Shown: piece by piece, positions 7,005 through 14,160 of the stretch
Position numbering within the stretch: position 1 is the first letter of the stretch
Layout: each line of letters opens with the position of its first letter
Assembly: GCA_905209765.1 (NCBI GenBank)
Contig: CAJLUE010000019.1
Coordinates: 1-27,805 of the forward strand
Direction: 5' to 3'
DNA length: 27,805 nucleotides
Source: an uncultured Collinsella sp.
Lineage (GTDB): Bacteria > Actinomycetota > Coriobacteriia > Coriobacteriales > Coriobacteriaceae
The notes under the pieces: model-generated
Told to the model about the DNA's origin: nothing
Database searches by the model: none
What the model saw: only the letters and a program-made list of their open reading frames with translations
Program-made: the position numbers and the translations under genes

Positions 7005-8207
7005 ATGCAGATTACCTCAGGCCTGCCTGAAGGCTTTAATGCCGGTGCGTACGACATGATCGTTGTCGGCGCCGGTTATGCCGGTGCCGTTTGCGCCCGC
7101 CGTCTTGCCGAAACTATCGGCTATCGTGTTGCCGTTTTGGAGCGCCGTAGCCACATTGCGGGCAATGCCTTCGACTGCACTGACGAGGCGGGAATCCTGG
7201 TCCACGAGTATGGTCCTCATATCTATCATACCTTTAACGAGCGCGTCCACAATTTCCTGTCGCGCTTTACCAAGTGGACGGACTACCAGCACAAGGTGCT
7301 CGCCAACATCAACGGTACCCTTATGCCCGTGCCCTTTAACCATGCGAGCCTTAAGCTTGCCTTTGGCGATGAGCGCGGCGAGGAGCTGTATCAGAAGCTC
7401 GTGGAGACCTTTGGCAAGGACGTCAAGGTCCCCATCATGGAGCTGCGCAAGAAGAACGACCCGGATCTTGCCGAGGTCGCCGATTACGTCTACGAGAACG
7501 TCTTTTTGCATTACACCATGAAGCAGTGGGGCCAGACGCCCGATCAGATCGACCCTTCGATCACCGGCCGCGTCCCCGTCTTTGTGGGCGATGACGATCG
7601 CTACTTCCCGCAGGCTCCTTTCCAGGGCATGCCGCAGGACGGCTATACCGCGCTGTTCGAGCATATGCTCGATCACGATCTGATCGACGTATTCTGCGAC
7701 GTGGACGCCCGTGACCTCTTTGAAATCGACGAGACCACCGTCAAGATCGACGGCAAGGTCTATGGTGGCGAGATTGTCTACACCGGTCCACTCGACGAGC
7801 TGTTCAACCTCGACCTGGGCGCGCTGCCGTACCGCACGCTCGATATGAAGTTCGAGACGCTCGATATGGATCAGTTCCAGCCCGTGGGCACCGTCAACTA
7901 CACTACGAGCGAGGACTACACGCGTATCACCGAGTTCAAGAACATGACCGGCCAGGTCCTGCCCGGCAAGACCACCATCATGAAGGAGTACTCCAAGGCC
8001 TATACGCCCGGCTCGGGCGAGACGCCGTACTACGCTATCCTGGAGCCCGAGAACCGTGAGCTCTACGAGCGCTATCTTGAGCGCGTCCAGAACCTGACGA
8101 ACTTCCACCCGGTGGGTCGTCTGGCCGAGTATCGTTACTACGATATGGACGCCGTGACCAATTCCGCCCTCGATCTTTCGGATGAGATTATCGCCTGCCA
8201 TGCATAA
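7005..8207 (+). CDS. glf: UDP-galactopyranose mutase
   Basis: This FAD-dependent cytosolic enzyme (400 residues, usual ~370-400) interconverts UDP-galactopyranose and UDP-galactofuranose, the donor for galactofuranose in cell-surface glycans. The Rossmann FAD motif VGAGYAG is at residues 21-27, followed by the acidic end of the second strand (VAVLERRSHIAGNA). The family segments HEYGPHIYHT (about 67-76) and, in the second half, KTTIMKEYSKAYTP are visible. AAGGAG lies just before ATG 7005. The N-terminal ~17 residues before DMIVVGAG are a short extension. The 3' end overlaps the following glycosyltransferase by 8 bp, so the two are almost certainly cotranscribed and functionally linked. Confidence 0.95.
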   Translation: MQITSGLPEGFNAGAYDMIVVGAGYAGAVCARRLAETIGYRVAVLERRSHIAGNAFDCTDEAGILVHEYGPHIYHTFNERVHNFLSRFTKWTDYQHKVLANINGTLMPVPFNHASLKLAFGDERGEELYQKLVETFGKDVKVPIMELRKKNDPDLAEVADYVYENVFLHYTMKQWGQTPDQIDPSITGRVPVFVGDDDRYFPQAPFQGMPQDGYTALFEHMLDHDLIDVFCDVDARDLFEIDETTVKIDGKVYGGEIVYTGPLDELFNLDLGALPYRTLDMKFETLDMDQFQPVGTVNYTTSEDYTRITEFKNMTGQVLPGKTTIMKEYSKAYTPGSGETPYYAILEPENRELYERYLERVQNLTNFHPVGRLAEYRYYDMDAVTNSALDLSDEIIACHA

Positions 8208-9231
8208 AGTCATAACATTCGGTATTCCCTCGTATAACGCCGCCAAGGACATGGACCATTGCATCACCTCCATCTTGGAGGGGAGCAATTACGCCACCGA
8301 TATCGAGATTATCGTGGTGGACGACGGCTCCAAGGACGAGACGGCTGCCAAGGCCGACGAGTGGGAGGCCCGTTATCCTGGAATCATCCGCGCGGTGCAC
8401 CAGGAGAACGGTGGCCACGGTATTGCCGTCCTCTCGGGTCTGCGCGAGGCGCAGGGCACCTACTACAAGGTTGTCGACTCGGACGACTGGCTCGACGGTG
8501 CGGCGCTTTCGACCATGCTGTCGATTCTGCGTGGCTTTGAGGAGCGCGACCAGCGCGTCGACCTGTTTATCTCGAACTACGTGTACGAGAAGGTTTATGA
8601 GGGCACGCATACCGCGATTGGCTACAAGTTTGCCCTGCCGCGCAAAAAGATTTTCTCTTGGGACCAGATCGGACACTTCCGTCCCGATCAGAACCTGCTC
8701 ATGCACAGCCTGTGCTATCGCACCGATGTACTGCGCGAGTCCAATCTGCCTATGCCGGCACACACGTTCTACGTGGATAATATCTACGCATACGTGCCGC
8801 TGCCGCGCTGCAAAACCATGTACTACGCCGACATCGACCTCTATCGCTACTTTATCGGTCGCGAGGGCCAGAGCGTCAATGAGGCCACGATGGTCAAGCG
8901 CCTGGGTCAGCAGTTCCGCGTAACGCGCATCATGATGGAATCGTTCCACCTGTACCAGGACGTTGAGTCCTCGCGTCTGCGTTCGTACATGATGGGCTAC
9001 TTCACCATGATGATGGCGATTTGCTCGGTGCTCACCAAGCTTTCCGAGGAAGATTGTGCCGATGAGCGCCTGAAGACGCTGTGGAGCGACCTGAAGGAGT
9101 ACGACGAACGCATGTATCGTCGCGCTCGCTACGGCGTGGTCGGATTCTTTACCAACCTGCATGGACGGGCCGGAGACAAAACCACACTCGGCCTATACCA
9201 TCTGGCCTCAAAGATCTTCAAATTCAACTAG
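8200..9231 (+). CDS. Family 2 glycosyltransferase
   Basis: This 343-residue GT-A fold glycosyltransferase starts with KVITFGIPSYNAAKDMDHC, has the nucleotide-binding IIVVDDGSKDET (about 37-48) and the metal/sugar-nucleotide DSDDW motif at 93-97. No membrane helices are evident. ATG 8200 overlaps the end of glf and gives the usual GT2 start; an in-frame ATG at 8182 is possible but adds atypical residues. Close coupling to glf suggests that it uses UDP-galactofuranose or acts in the same glycan, but the acceptor and sugar are not determinable. Its last ~7 codons are repeated in inverted orientation near 9400-9420. Confidence 0.9.
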   Translation: MHKVITFGIPSYNAAKDMDHCITSILEGSNYATDIEIIVVDDGSKDETAAKADEWEARYPGIIRAVHQENGGHGIAVLSGLREAQGTYYKVVDSDDWLDGAALSTMLSILRGFEERDQRVDLFISNYVYEKVYEGTHTAIGYKFALPRKKIFSWDQIGHFRPDQNLLMHSLCYRTDVLRESNLPMPAHTFYVDNIYAYVPLPRCKTMYYADIDLYRYFIGREGQSVNEATMVKRLGQQFRVTRIMMESFHLYQDVESSRLRSYMMGYFTMMMAICSVLTKLSEEDCADERLKTLWSDLKEYDERMYRRARYGVVGFFTNLHGRAGDKTTLGLYHLASKIFKFN

Positions 9232-9264
9232 CTGCGGAGTAATCGCTGCTGATAGGTTGACTGG

Positions 9265-9372
9265 GCCCCTTGGCCTTTAGTTTGCTACTGCGAACAGTCC
9301 TGCTCGCACGGAAAGCACATTTAGTGCTTTCCGGCTCGTGCGGAACTTGTATCAAACTAAAGGCCAAGGGGC
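9265..9372. repeat. Long hairpin A between convergent genes (shared core)
   Basis: Outer arms 9265-9283 and 9354-9372 are perfect over 19 bp. Inside are CGCAC (9305-9309) with GTGCG (9338-9342), and GGAAAGCAC (9310-9318) with GTGCTTTCC (9324-9332) around ATTTA. The segment from about 9294 to 9347 recurs in inverted orientation at about 9499-9554, while the outer arms do not. Confidence 0.85.
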
Positions 9373-9399
9373 CTCTGCTATAAATCGATTGTCAGATAG

Positions 9400-9465
9400 G
9401 TGAATTTGAAGATCTTCGACGCGCGGTACACAGGGGGCCTGGGCTGAAGGGGATCTTGTTGAGTA
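9400..9465 (-). pseudogene. Possible inverted remnant of a glycosyltransferase 3' end
   Basis: Read on the reverse strand this stretch gives VYRASKIFKFTYLTIDL and then a stop near 9380. The GT gene ending at 9231 finishes YHLASKIFKFN. The DNA shared is GAATTTGAAGATCTT on opposite strands. It may be a decayed paralogue end or a small inverted duplication. No intact gene is present. Confidence 0.3.
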
Positions 9466-9590
9466 GGTTGTCCGGTGGAGCTTGGTTATGTTTGTCGCGA
9501 GTTCCGCACGAGCCGAAGAGCACTTAATGTGCTCTTCGTGCGAGCCAGGACTGTAGAGCAGCAAACATAACCAAGACCCACCGGGCAACC
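9466..9590. repeat. Long hairpin B between convergent genes (shared core)
   Basis: Outer arms 9466-9494 and 9562-9590 match at 26 of 29 positions. The inner core is the reverse complement of hairpin A's core, with paired changes that keep the stem. It ends 12 bp from the stop of the S58 peptidase and may terminate that gene. Confidence 0.8.
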
Positions 9591-9602
9591 GGTCGAGTAA
9601 GG

Positions 9603-10604
9603 TTACTTCGCGGCACCCGGGATTCCGTGGGAGGTTTTGGCGGTTTTGGCTCCGTTTACGATGGCGGTCTGCAGGGCTCTTACGGCGAGCATGCCCAACA
9701 GGTCCAAGGGAACGGCGGCGCTTGCCTGGGCACTCAGTTTGCCGCTGGCGAGGGTGTAGATGGTGTCGCCGTCGTTGGTGGTGTGCGTGGGGCGGATGGC
9801 GTGCGCATAGGCGTCTGCTGCCATTTGGGAGACCTTGGTGGCCTGCGCCTTGGTGAGCTCAACGTTGGTGACGATGCAGCTGATGGTGGTGTTGGTGCGG
9901 TCGAGCGGCATCTGCATGGAGCCGGCGGCGGCAAAGGCTGCGAGCTCCATGTCGACGATCTGGTCGCTATCTGCTGCAGCGCGCATGCCAGCGACCCATT
10001 CACCGGTGAAGGGGTCGACGACATTGCCACAGGCGTTGACCGAGACCACGGCGCCCACCTTAACAGGGCCGAGTGCCACGGCGGCGGCTCCAAGGCCGGC
10101 CTTCATGCAGGTGGCGGGGCCCATGAGCTTGCCCACGGTGGCACCGGTTCCGGCACCTACATTGCCCTGCTCGAGCGTGGTGGGGGTGTTGTCGAACGCC
10201 TCGCGCACGGCGGAGATGCCAGCCTCGATGTCGGGGCGTACGGTGGGGTCGCCAAAAGCGAGGTCGAAGATGCAGCTGGAGCACACGATGGGCACCTGCG
10301 TGGGGCCGACGGGAAGGCCGATGCCGCGGCTCTCGAGCTCGCGGGCGACGCCGCTTGCGGCCTCTAGACCAAAGGCCGATCCACCCGAAAGGCAGACGGC
10401 GTGGACCTTGTCCACGGTGTTCTCGGGACGCAGCAGGTCGGTCTCGCGCGATGCCGGTGCACCGCCGCGAACGTCAACACCGCCGGTGGCGCCCTCGGGT
10501 GCCACGATTACGGTGCAACCGGTGCCGGCCTCCTCGTCCGTATAGTTGCCAAAACAAAAGCCATCGACATCGCAAAGATCAATGGCCTCAAGCAGTGTAT
10601 CCAT
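9603..10604 (-). CDS. P1 (S58/DmpA-type) peptidase family protein
   Basis: This 333-residue protein belongs to the DmpA/L-aminopeptidase-D-esterase family (MEROPS S58), N-terminal-nucleophile enzymes that self-cleave and act on small peptides or amides. Visible family features are DVRGGAPASRETDLL (about 44-58), CLSGGSAFGLEAASGV (71-86), GNVGAGTGATVGK (148-160) and TNTTISCIVTNVELTKAQA. In the last of these the Thr239-Thr240 region corresponds to the processing site and nucleophile. No signal peptide is seen, so it is cytosolic. A reverse-strand AGGAG at 10611-10615 fixes the start. The substrate is unknown. Confidence 0.88.
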   Translation of the reverse strand: MDTLLEAIDLCDVDGFCFGNYTDEEAGTGCTVIVAPEGATGGVDVRGGAPASRETDLLRPENTVDKVHAVCLSGGSAFGLEAASGVARELESRGIGLPVGPTQVPIVCSSCIFDLAFGDPTVRPDIEAGISAVREAFDNTPTTLEQGNVGAGTGATVGKLMGPATCMKAGLGAAAVALGPVKVGAVVSVNACGNVVDPFTGEWVAGMRAAADSDQIVDMELAAFAAAGSMQMPLDRTNTTISCIVTNVELTKAQATKVSQMAADAYAHAIRPTHTTNDGDTIYTLASGKLSAQASAAVPLDLLGMLAVRALQTAIVNGAKTAKTSHGIPGAAK

Positions 10605-10669
10605 GTTTTACTCCTATCGGTTTTCCGCCGGGCCTTATGCCCGGTCGGGATCCGTACGGTACGGCAAAA

Positions 10670-10697
10670 TTGTAGGCGCTGGGGAACACCCAGCGCC
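10670..10697 (-). terminator. Terminator-like hairpin after maf
   Basis: GGCGCTGGG (10675-10683) pairs perfectly with CCCAGCGCC (10689-10697). On the reverse strand it is followed by TACAATTTTG. It lies 9 bp past the maf stop and separates maf from the peptidase gene. Confidence 0.65.
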
Positions 10698-10705
10698 AGA
10701 TGCAA

Positions 10706-11287
10706 TTACAAGAGTTTTTGAATTGCGCGCGCGACGCGCGCGATGGGCAGACCCACCACGTTGTAAAAGTCGCCCGAAATATCGTGCACGAGCATACGCC
10801 CGCCGACGCCTTGGATGCCGTAGGCGCCTGCCTTGTCCATGGGCTCGCCCGAGGCGACGTAGCGCTCAATCTGCTCGTCGGTGAGCTCATAGAACGTCAC
10901 GTCGGTCACATCGACAAACGACAGGCTCTCGGCGGCGTGCGGGGCTGTGGCGTCTCCGGCTCTAACGATGCAGACGCCGGTTGCGACCTGGTGTGTGCGC
11001 CCCGAGAGCTCGTGGAGCATGGTGCGGGCTTCATCCTCGTTTGCCGGCTTGCCCAAAAGCTTGCCATCGAAGGTGACGATGGTGTCGGCCGCGATGGTCA
11101 ACTCATTGGGCTCGGCGTGCTCGGCGGCAACGGCGGCAGCCTTAGCGCGAGCTAAGCGCTCGACAAGCGTAAGCGGGGTTTCGTCATCAAAAGGAGTCTC
11201 GTCGATGTCAGCGGGAATGACGCGGATGTCGTAGCCCGCTTCGCGCATCAACTCGATGCGGCGCGGTGATTGCGAAGCCAAAATCAT
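10706..11287 (-). CDS. maf: Maf-like nucleoside triphosphate pyrophosphatase
   Basis: This 193-residue Maf/YhdE-type protein hydrolyses non-standard or methylated nucleoside triphosphates to monophosphates and pyrophosphate (house-cleaning; members have also been linked to septum formation). The start ILASQSPRRIELM (2-14) is the family's phosphate-binding signature. AADTIVTFDGKLLGKP (66-81) carries the catalytic Asp68, and TGVCI and the C-terminal GIQGVGG segment are present. Its ATG overlaps the stop of the upstream DJ-1/PfpI gene as ATGA, which indicates translational coupling. Confidence 0.95.
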   Translation of the reverse strand: MILASQSPRRIELMREAGYDIRVIPADIDETPFDDETPLTLVERLARAKAAAVAAEHAEPNELTIAADTIVTFDGKLLGKPANEDEARTMLHELSGRTHQVATGVCIVRAGDATAPHAAESLSFVDVTDVTFYELTDEQIERYVASGEPMDKAGAYGIQGVGGRMLVHDISGDFYNVVGLPIARVARAIQKLL

Positions 11288-11826
11288 AGCTGAATGCCCT
11301 CGGCAACCTTCTCGACAGCCTTGTCGCCGGCGAGCGTACGCAGCAGCTCAAGCGCAAAGGGGAGTGACTGGGCCATGCCGCTGGCGGTGATGATGTTGCC
11401 GTCGTGCGTGACCTTGTCGCCGGTATAGACGCCCTCGTGGAAGCTCTTCTCAAAGCCGGGGAAGCACGTGGCGTGGCGTCCCTCGAGCAGGTCAAGCTCG
11501 CCCAGGATAAACGGGGCGGCACAGATGGCGGCAACATGCTTGGTCGCGGCGAACTCGCAGACTACGTCGCAGACGCGCTGGTCGGCGCGCAGGTTGGTGG
11601 CGCCGGGCAGACCGCCGGGCAGCACGACGCAGTCATACTCGTCAAAGTTAATTTCGTCAAAGAGTGCGTCGCAGGTTACGGGAATCTGCAGCGAGCTTAC
11701 GACCTCGCGCGTGGGCATGATCGAGACGAGCGTGGCGCGCACGCCGCCGCGACGCATGACATCGACCATGGTCAGGCATTCAATCGTTTCAAAGCCATCG
11801 GCGGCAAGAACGGCAACGCTGGGCAT
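11284..11826 (-). CDS. DJ-1/PfpI family protein
   Basis: This 180-residue protein belongs to the DJ-1/ThiJ/PfpI superfamily, flavodoxin-like proteins with a reactive cysteine. It has DGFETIECL (10-18), which supplies the conserved Glu near the active site, VVLPGGLPGA (67-76), and the nucleophile elbow AAICAAPFIL with Cys102. Members act as glyoxalase/deglycase-like or redox-protective enzymes; the specific role cannot be assigned. The frame is open to 11892, but ATG 11826 follows GAAAGGA and gives the normal family start. It ends with a 4-bp overlap into maf. Confidence 0.92.
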   Translation of the reverse strand: MPSVAVLAADGFETIECLTMVDVMRRGGVRATLVSIMPTREVVSSLQIPVTCDALFDEINFDEYDCVVLPGGLPGATNLRADQRVCDVVCEFAATKHVAAICAAPFILGELDLLEGRHATCFPGFEKSFHEGVYTGDKVTHDGNIITASGMAQSLPFALELLRTLAGDKAVEKVAEGIQL

Positions 11827-12032
11827 AAGGGTTCCTTTCATAGGGCGGCATACAATTAGCCGTCTTATACCCCGAAGACCCCCGCTTACCACGCCCCATT
11901 CTCCAATGATTTTGATCCCCGCCCCAGAAAATCATGCAGGGTGGATGGGTGTTGCGCACTAGGAGGGGCTTGCGGCGCGGCGATAAAATCTCGGCATCCG
12001 TCATCTTTCGCAACATGAGGAGCTGATTTGCG

Positions 12033-12332
12033 ATGATAGGCCTTAGTGTATTCGATCTTCTCGTTTTGCTAGTTGTATTTGGTGGTGTCGCGGCTGTTGC
12101 CTTTGCTGTTATCTTGAACAAGGAATCGTCGAATAAGCCTCAGCCTCCGCAGTCCAATCCGTACCAGCAAATGCCTCCCGCGCAGCAGGTTCCACCGCTT
12201 CAGCAGACGCCGACCGCGATCGATGATGCTCAGCCAGTTGAGTCCGCTCATTTTTGCCCACAGTGTGGCTCAATGCTGGAAGCAAATGCTTCCTTCTGCC
12301 AAAACTGCGGTGCTCCGGTCAACCATCAGTAA
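12033..12332 (+). CDS. Small membrane protein with C-terminal zinc ribbon
   Basis: This 99-residue protein has three parts: an N-terminal hydrophobic helix (residues 5-28), a Pro/Gln-rich linker (about 35-65) and a C-terminal zinc ribbon with Cys75, Cys78, Cys89 and Cys92 (CxxC-x10-CxxC; HFCPQCGSML, FCQNCGAPV). The helix should anchor it in the cytoplasmic membrane with the ribbon probably in the cytosol. The next gene ends with a ribbon of the same spacing and the same CGAPV ending after a similar Gln/Pro linker, so the two proteins may work together. The function is unknown. GAGGAG lies about 15 nt before ATG 12033, a slightly long spacing. Confidence 0.8.
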   Translation: MIGLSVFDLLVLLVVFGGVAAVAFAVILNKESSNKPQPPQSNPYQQMPPAQQVPPLQQTPTAIDDAQPVESAHFCPQCGSMLEANASFCQNCGAPVNHQ

Positions 12333-12339
12333 GGAATGC

Positions 12340-12398
12340 GGGGCGGGGTTCAAATAATCATTCGGTACTCGATGATTATTTGAACCCCGCCCCATTTT
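12340..12398 (+). terminator. Strong hairpin with T-run after the small zinc-ribbon gene
   Basis: Arms 12340-12360 and 12373-12393 are perfect over 21 bp, followed by ATTTTTA. It begins 8 bp after the stop codon and fits an intrinsic terminator. The arm base GGGGCGGGGTT resembles the GGGACGGGGCTT core of the hairpins at 121 and 15910. Confidence 0.8.
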
Positions 12399-12434
12399 TA
12401 TCGTGCGCCACCGACTATTTCGTACGTTGAGAAT

Positions 12435-12446
12435 TGTTGCGCAACA
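12435..12446. promoter_or_regulatory. Perfect 12-bp palindrome upstream of the propeller-like membrane protein
   Basis: TGTTGCGCAACA is fully palindromic and lies 67 bp before the start codon. It could be an operator. No matching regulator is recognised. Confidence 0.25.
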
Positions 12447-12512
12447 GATTTTGCTTTTTCGGGCTTAGCTTATTCTCAGGTCTTACTCACCTCTCGATCG
12501 AAAGGGGCAACC

Positions 12513-14156
12513 ATGCCAAGAACAAGAAAAATGAAATGGGGGATGCTCCTTACGGCCGGCCTTGCACTGGCTGCCAGTCTTGTCGTGGCGCCGCTCGGTG
12601 CCTATGCTGCCGACGTTCCCACGCCCGAGCTGAAAGATACGTATGAGCTTGAGAATTCGATATATGTAAACCGTTCGCCTTCTGGAAGGTATGTGCTGTA
12701 CGGGGATGCATCTGAAGAAAAGTTCTATTTACTAGACACCGAGGATTGGTCTCGCACCATAGTGGATATTGATCCCGAGAGTGATGACTATAAAAATGCA
12801 TACTGCTTTTCAGCTGACGAAGAGACCTTTTACTGTTTCAATAGAGCGAACGATTCCGTAATTGCATATGATCTGTCCAATGACAAGTCAGAAGAATATC
12901 CGCTGGGCTCCGCGGTTCCATCTGACGTGCTTGATGACGATGATGGCGATGTCAGGCTTCAAATATCTAAGGACAACAAATCGCTTTTTATAACATCCCT
13001 AGTATATGATTCGCGTTCAGAGGATTATTACGCGGTTTTTAGCGTAGTTGATTTTAAGAACAGCAATACAACGACTAAATACGAATTTACGTCATCCGAT
13101 GACTACTCTTTGGATGGCCCTGCTTGGATTTCAAATGACGGCAAATACGGCTATGTTATACGGGATTATTGCGGCGACGATTACGATTCACATTCGTACT
13201 ACGACGTGGTAACGCTCGACCTGAAGGATAAGGAAGCCGTCAACACGTCTGAATTTGACAGGGCGGGCAATACGGTTGTCGTTAACGATGACGGCTCCGC
13301 CATCGGCCCCTGCCTCTATGTCTCAAAAAAGGGTGACGCAACCTGCACCTACTTCAGCAATCTGGAATACAACACGCTTAATCAGGACGGATCGCTCGTT
13401 CTTGGCTTGTATAACGAAAACAGTGATGGACTCGGCTCCAGCTCTTCTGAGCTGGAAAGCCTTGAAATGATTGTCGTCGATAACAAGACAGGCGAAACAA
13501 AATGGAGGACTAAGTACCCTAATGATCTCCCCTTTATGAGTGAAGGTGGATATGGCGCTCTATCGAATGACGGTAGGTTTGCATTGGCCAATGGTTCGGA
13601 CGACAACGATAACAATCTGTTGTATCTGATTGATACAAAGACGGGTTCACATTCTCAAATTAATTTGAGGGGTTCGCTGGAATACGACCGCGTAGGCGAC
13701 GACGGCTACATGGGGTCTGCGTGGTTCTCGAAGGACTGCTCATTGATTTACGCCGTTCAAGATAATAAGGATGACGGTTTTAGGATCGATGTCTACAAGA
13801 GCGGCATCTCCCAGCAATCCCTTTTGGCCGATTCGCAAAAGGACGACAGCTCATCCTCGTTCAATCCCATTCTCATCGTCGTTATTGTTGCGATTCTCAT
13901 CGCGGCGGGCGTTGGCGGCTTCTTTGTCATTCGCATGCGCAAACACTCTAAGGCATATGCGGCGGTTGCGAATAACACCGCATATACAGCGCCTCAGCAG
14001 ACGATGCCGCAGAATTTCGTCGGACAGCAGGCTCAGGCCCAGCCGCAGCAGGCTCCTGCGCCCTCGGATGCGCCGCGATTCTGTAGCTCGTGTGGAAGCC
14101 CGCTTACGCCCGATTCTGAATTCTGCCCACATTGCGGCGCGCCGGTAAAGCACTAA
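12513..14156 (+). CDS. Secreted-domain membrane protein with cytosolic zinc ribbon
   Basis: This 547-residue protein starts with a signal peptide (MPRTRKMKWGMLLTAGLALA..., likely cleaved after AYA near residue 33). A ~415-residue extracellular domain follows, rich in Asp/Ser/Tyr, with repeats such as SPSGRYVLYGD, SNDGKYGYVI and SNDGRFALANG, which recall blades of a beta-propeller. A membrane helix lies at about 453-474, then a basic stop (RMRKHSK), a Gln/Pro-rich linker and a zinc ribbon with Cys524, 527, 538 and 541. The ribbon matches that of the preceding small protein. The gene is visibly more AT-rich than its neighbours. AAAGGGG precedes ATG 12513. I do not recognise the family; a surface sensor or binding protein is possible. 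Confidence 0.85.
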   Translation: MPRTRKMKWGMLLTAGLALAASLVVAPLGAYAADVPTPELKDTYELENSIYVNRSPSGRYVLYGDASEEKFYLLDTEDWSRTIVDIDPESDDYKNAYCFSADEETFYCFNRANDSVIAYDLSNDKSEEYPLGSAVPSDVLDDDDGDVRLQISKDNKSLFITSLVYDSRSEDYYAVFSVVDFKNSNTTTKYEFTSSDDYSLDGPAWISNDGKYGYVIRDYCGDDYDSHSYYDVVTLDLKDKEAVNTSEFDRAGNTVVVNDDGSAIGPCLYVSKKGDATCTYFSNLEYNTLNQDGSLVLGLYNENSDGLGSSSSELESLEMIVVDNKTGETKWRTKYPNDLPFMSEGGYGALSNDGRFALANGSDDNDNNLLYLIDTKTGSHSQINLRGSLEYDRVGDDGYMGSAWFSKDCSLIYAVQDNKDDGFRIDVYKSGISQQSLLADSQKDDSSSSFNPILIVVIVAILIAAGVGGFFVIRMRKHSKAYAAVANNTAYTAPQQTMPQNFVGQQAQAQPQQAPAPSDAPRFCSSCGSPLTPDSEFCPHCGAPVKH

Positions 14157-14160
14157 GTGT

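Noticed and set aside
7017..8288. 423-codon reverse-strand frame opposite glf
   Set aside because: The forward strand encodes UDP-galactopyranose mutase with intact motifs. The reverse translation has no recognisable domain.
9352..9588. 78-codon reverse-strand frame between the glycosyltransferase and peptidase genes
   Set aside because: It lies almost wholly within two hairpins and shows no coding character.
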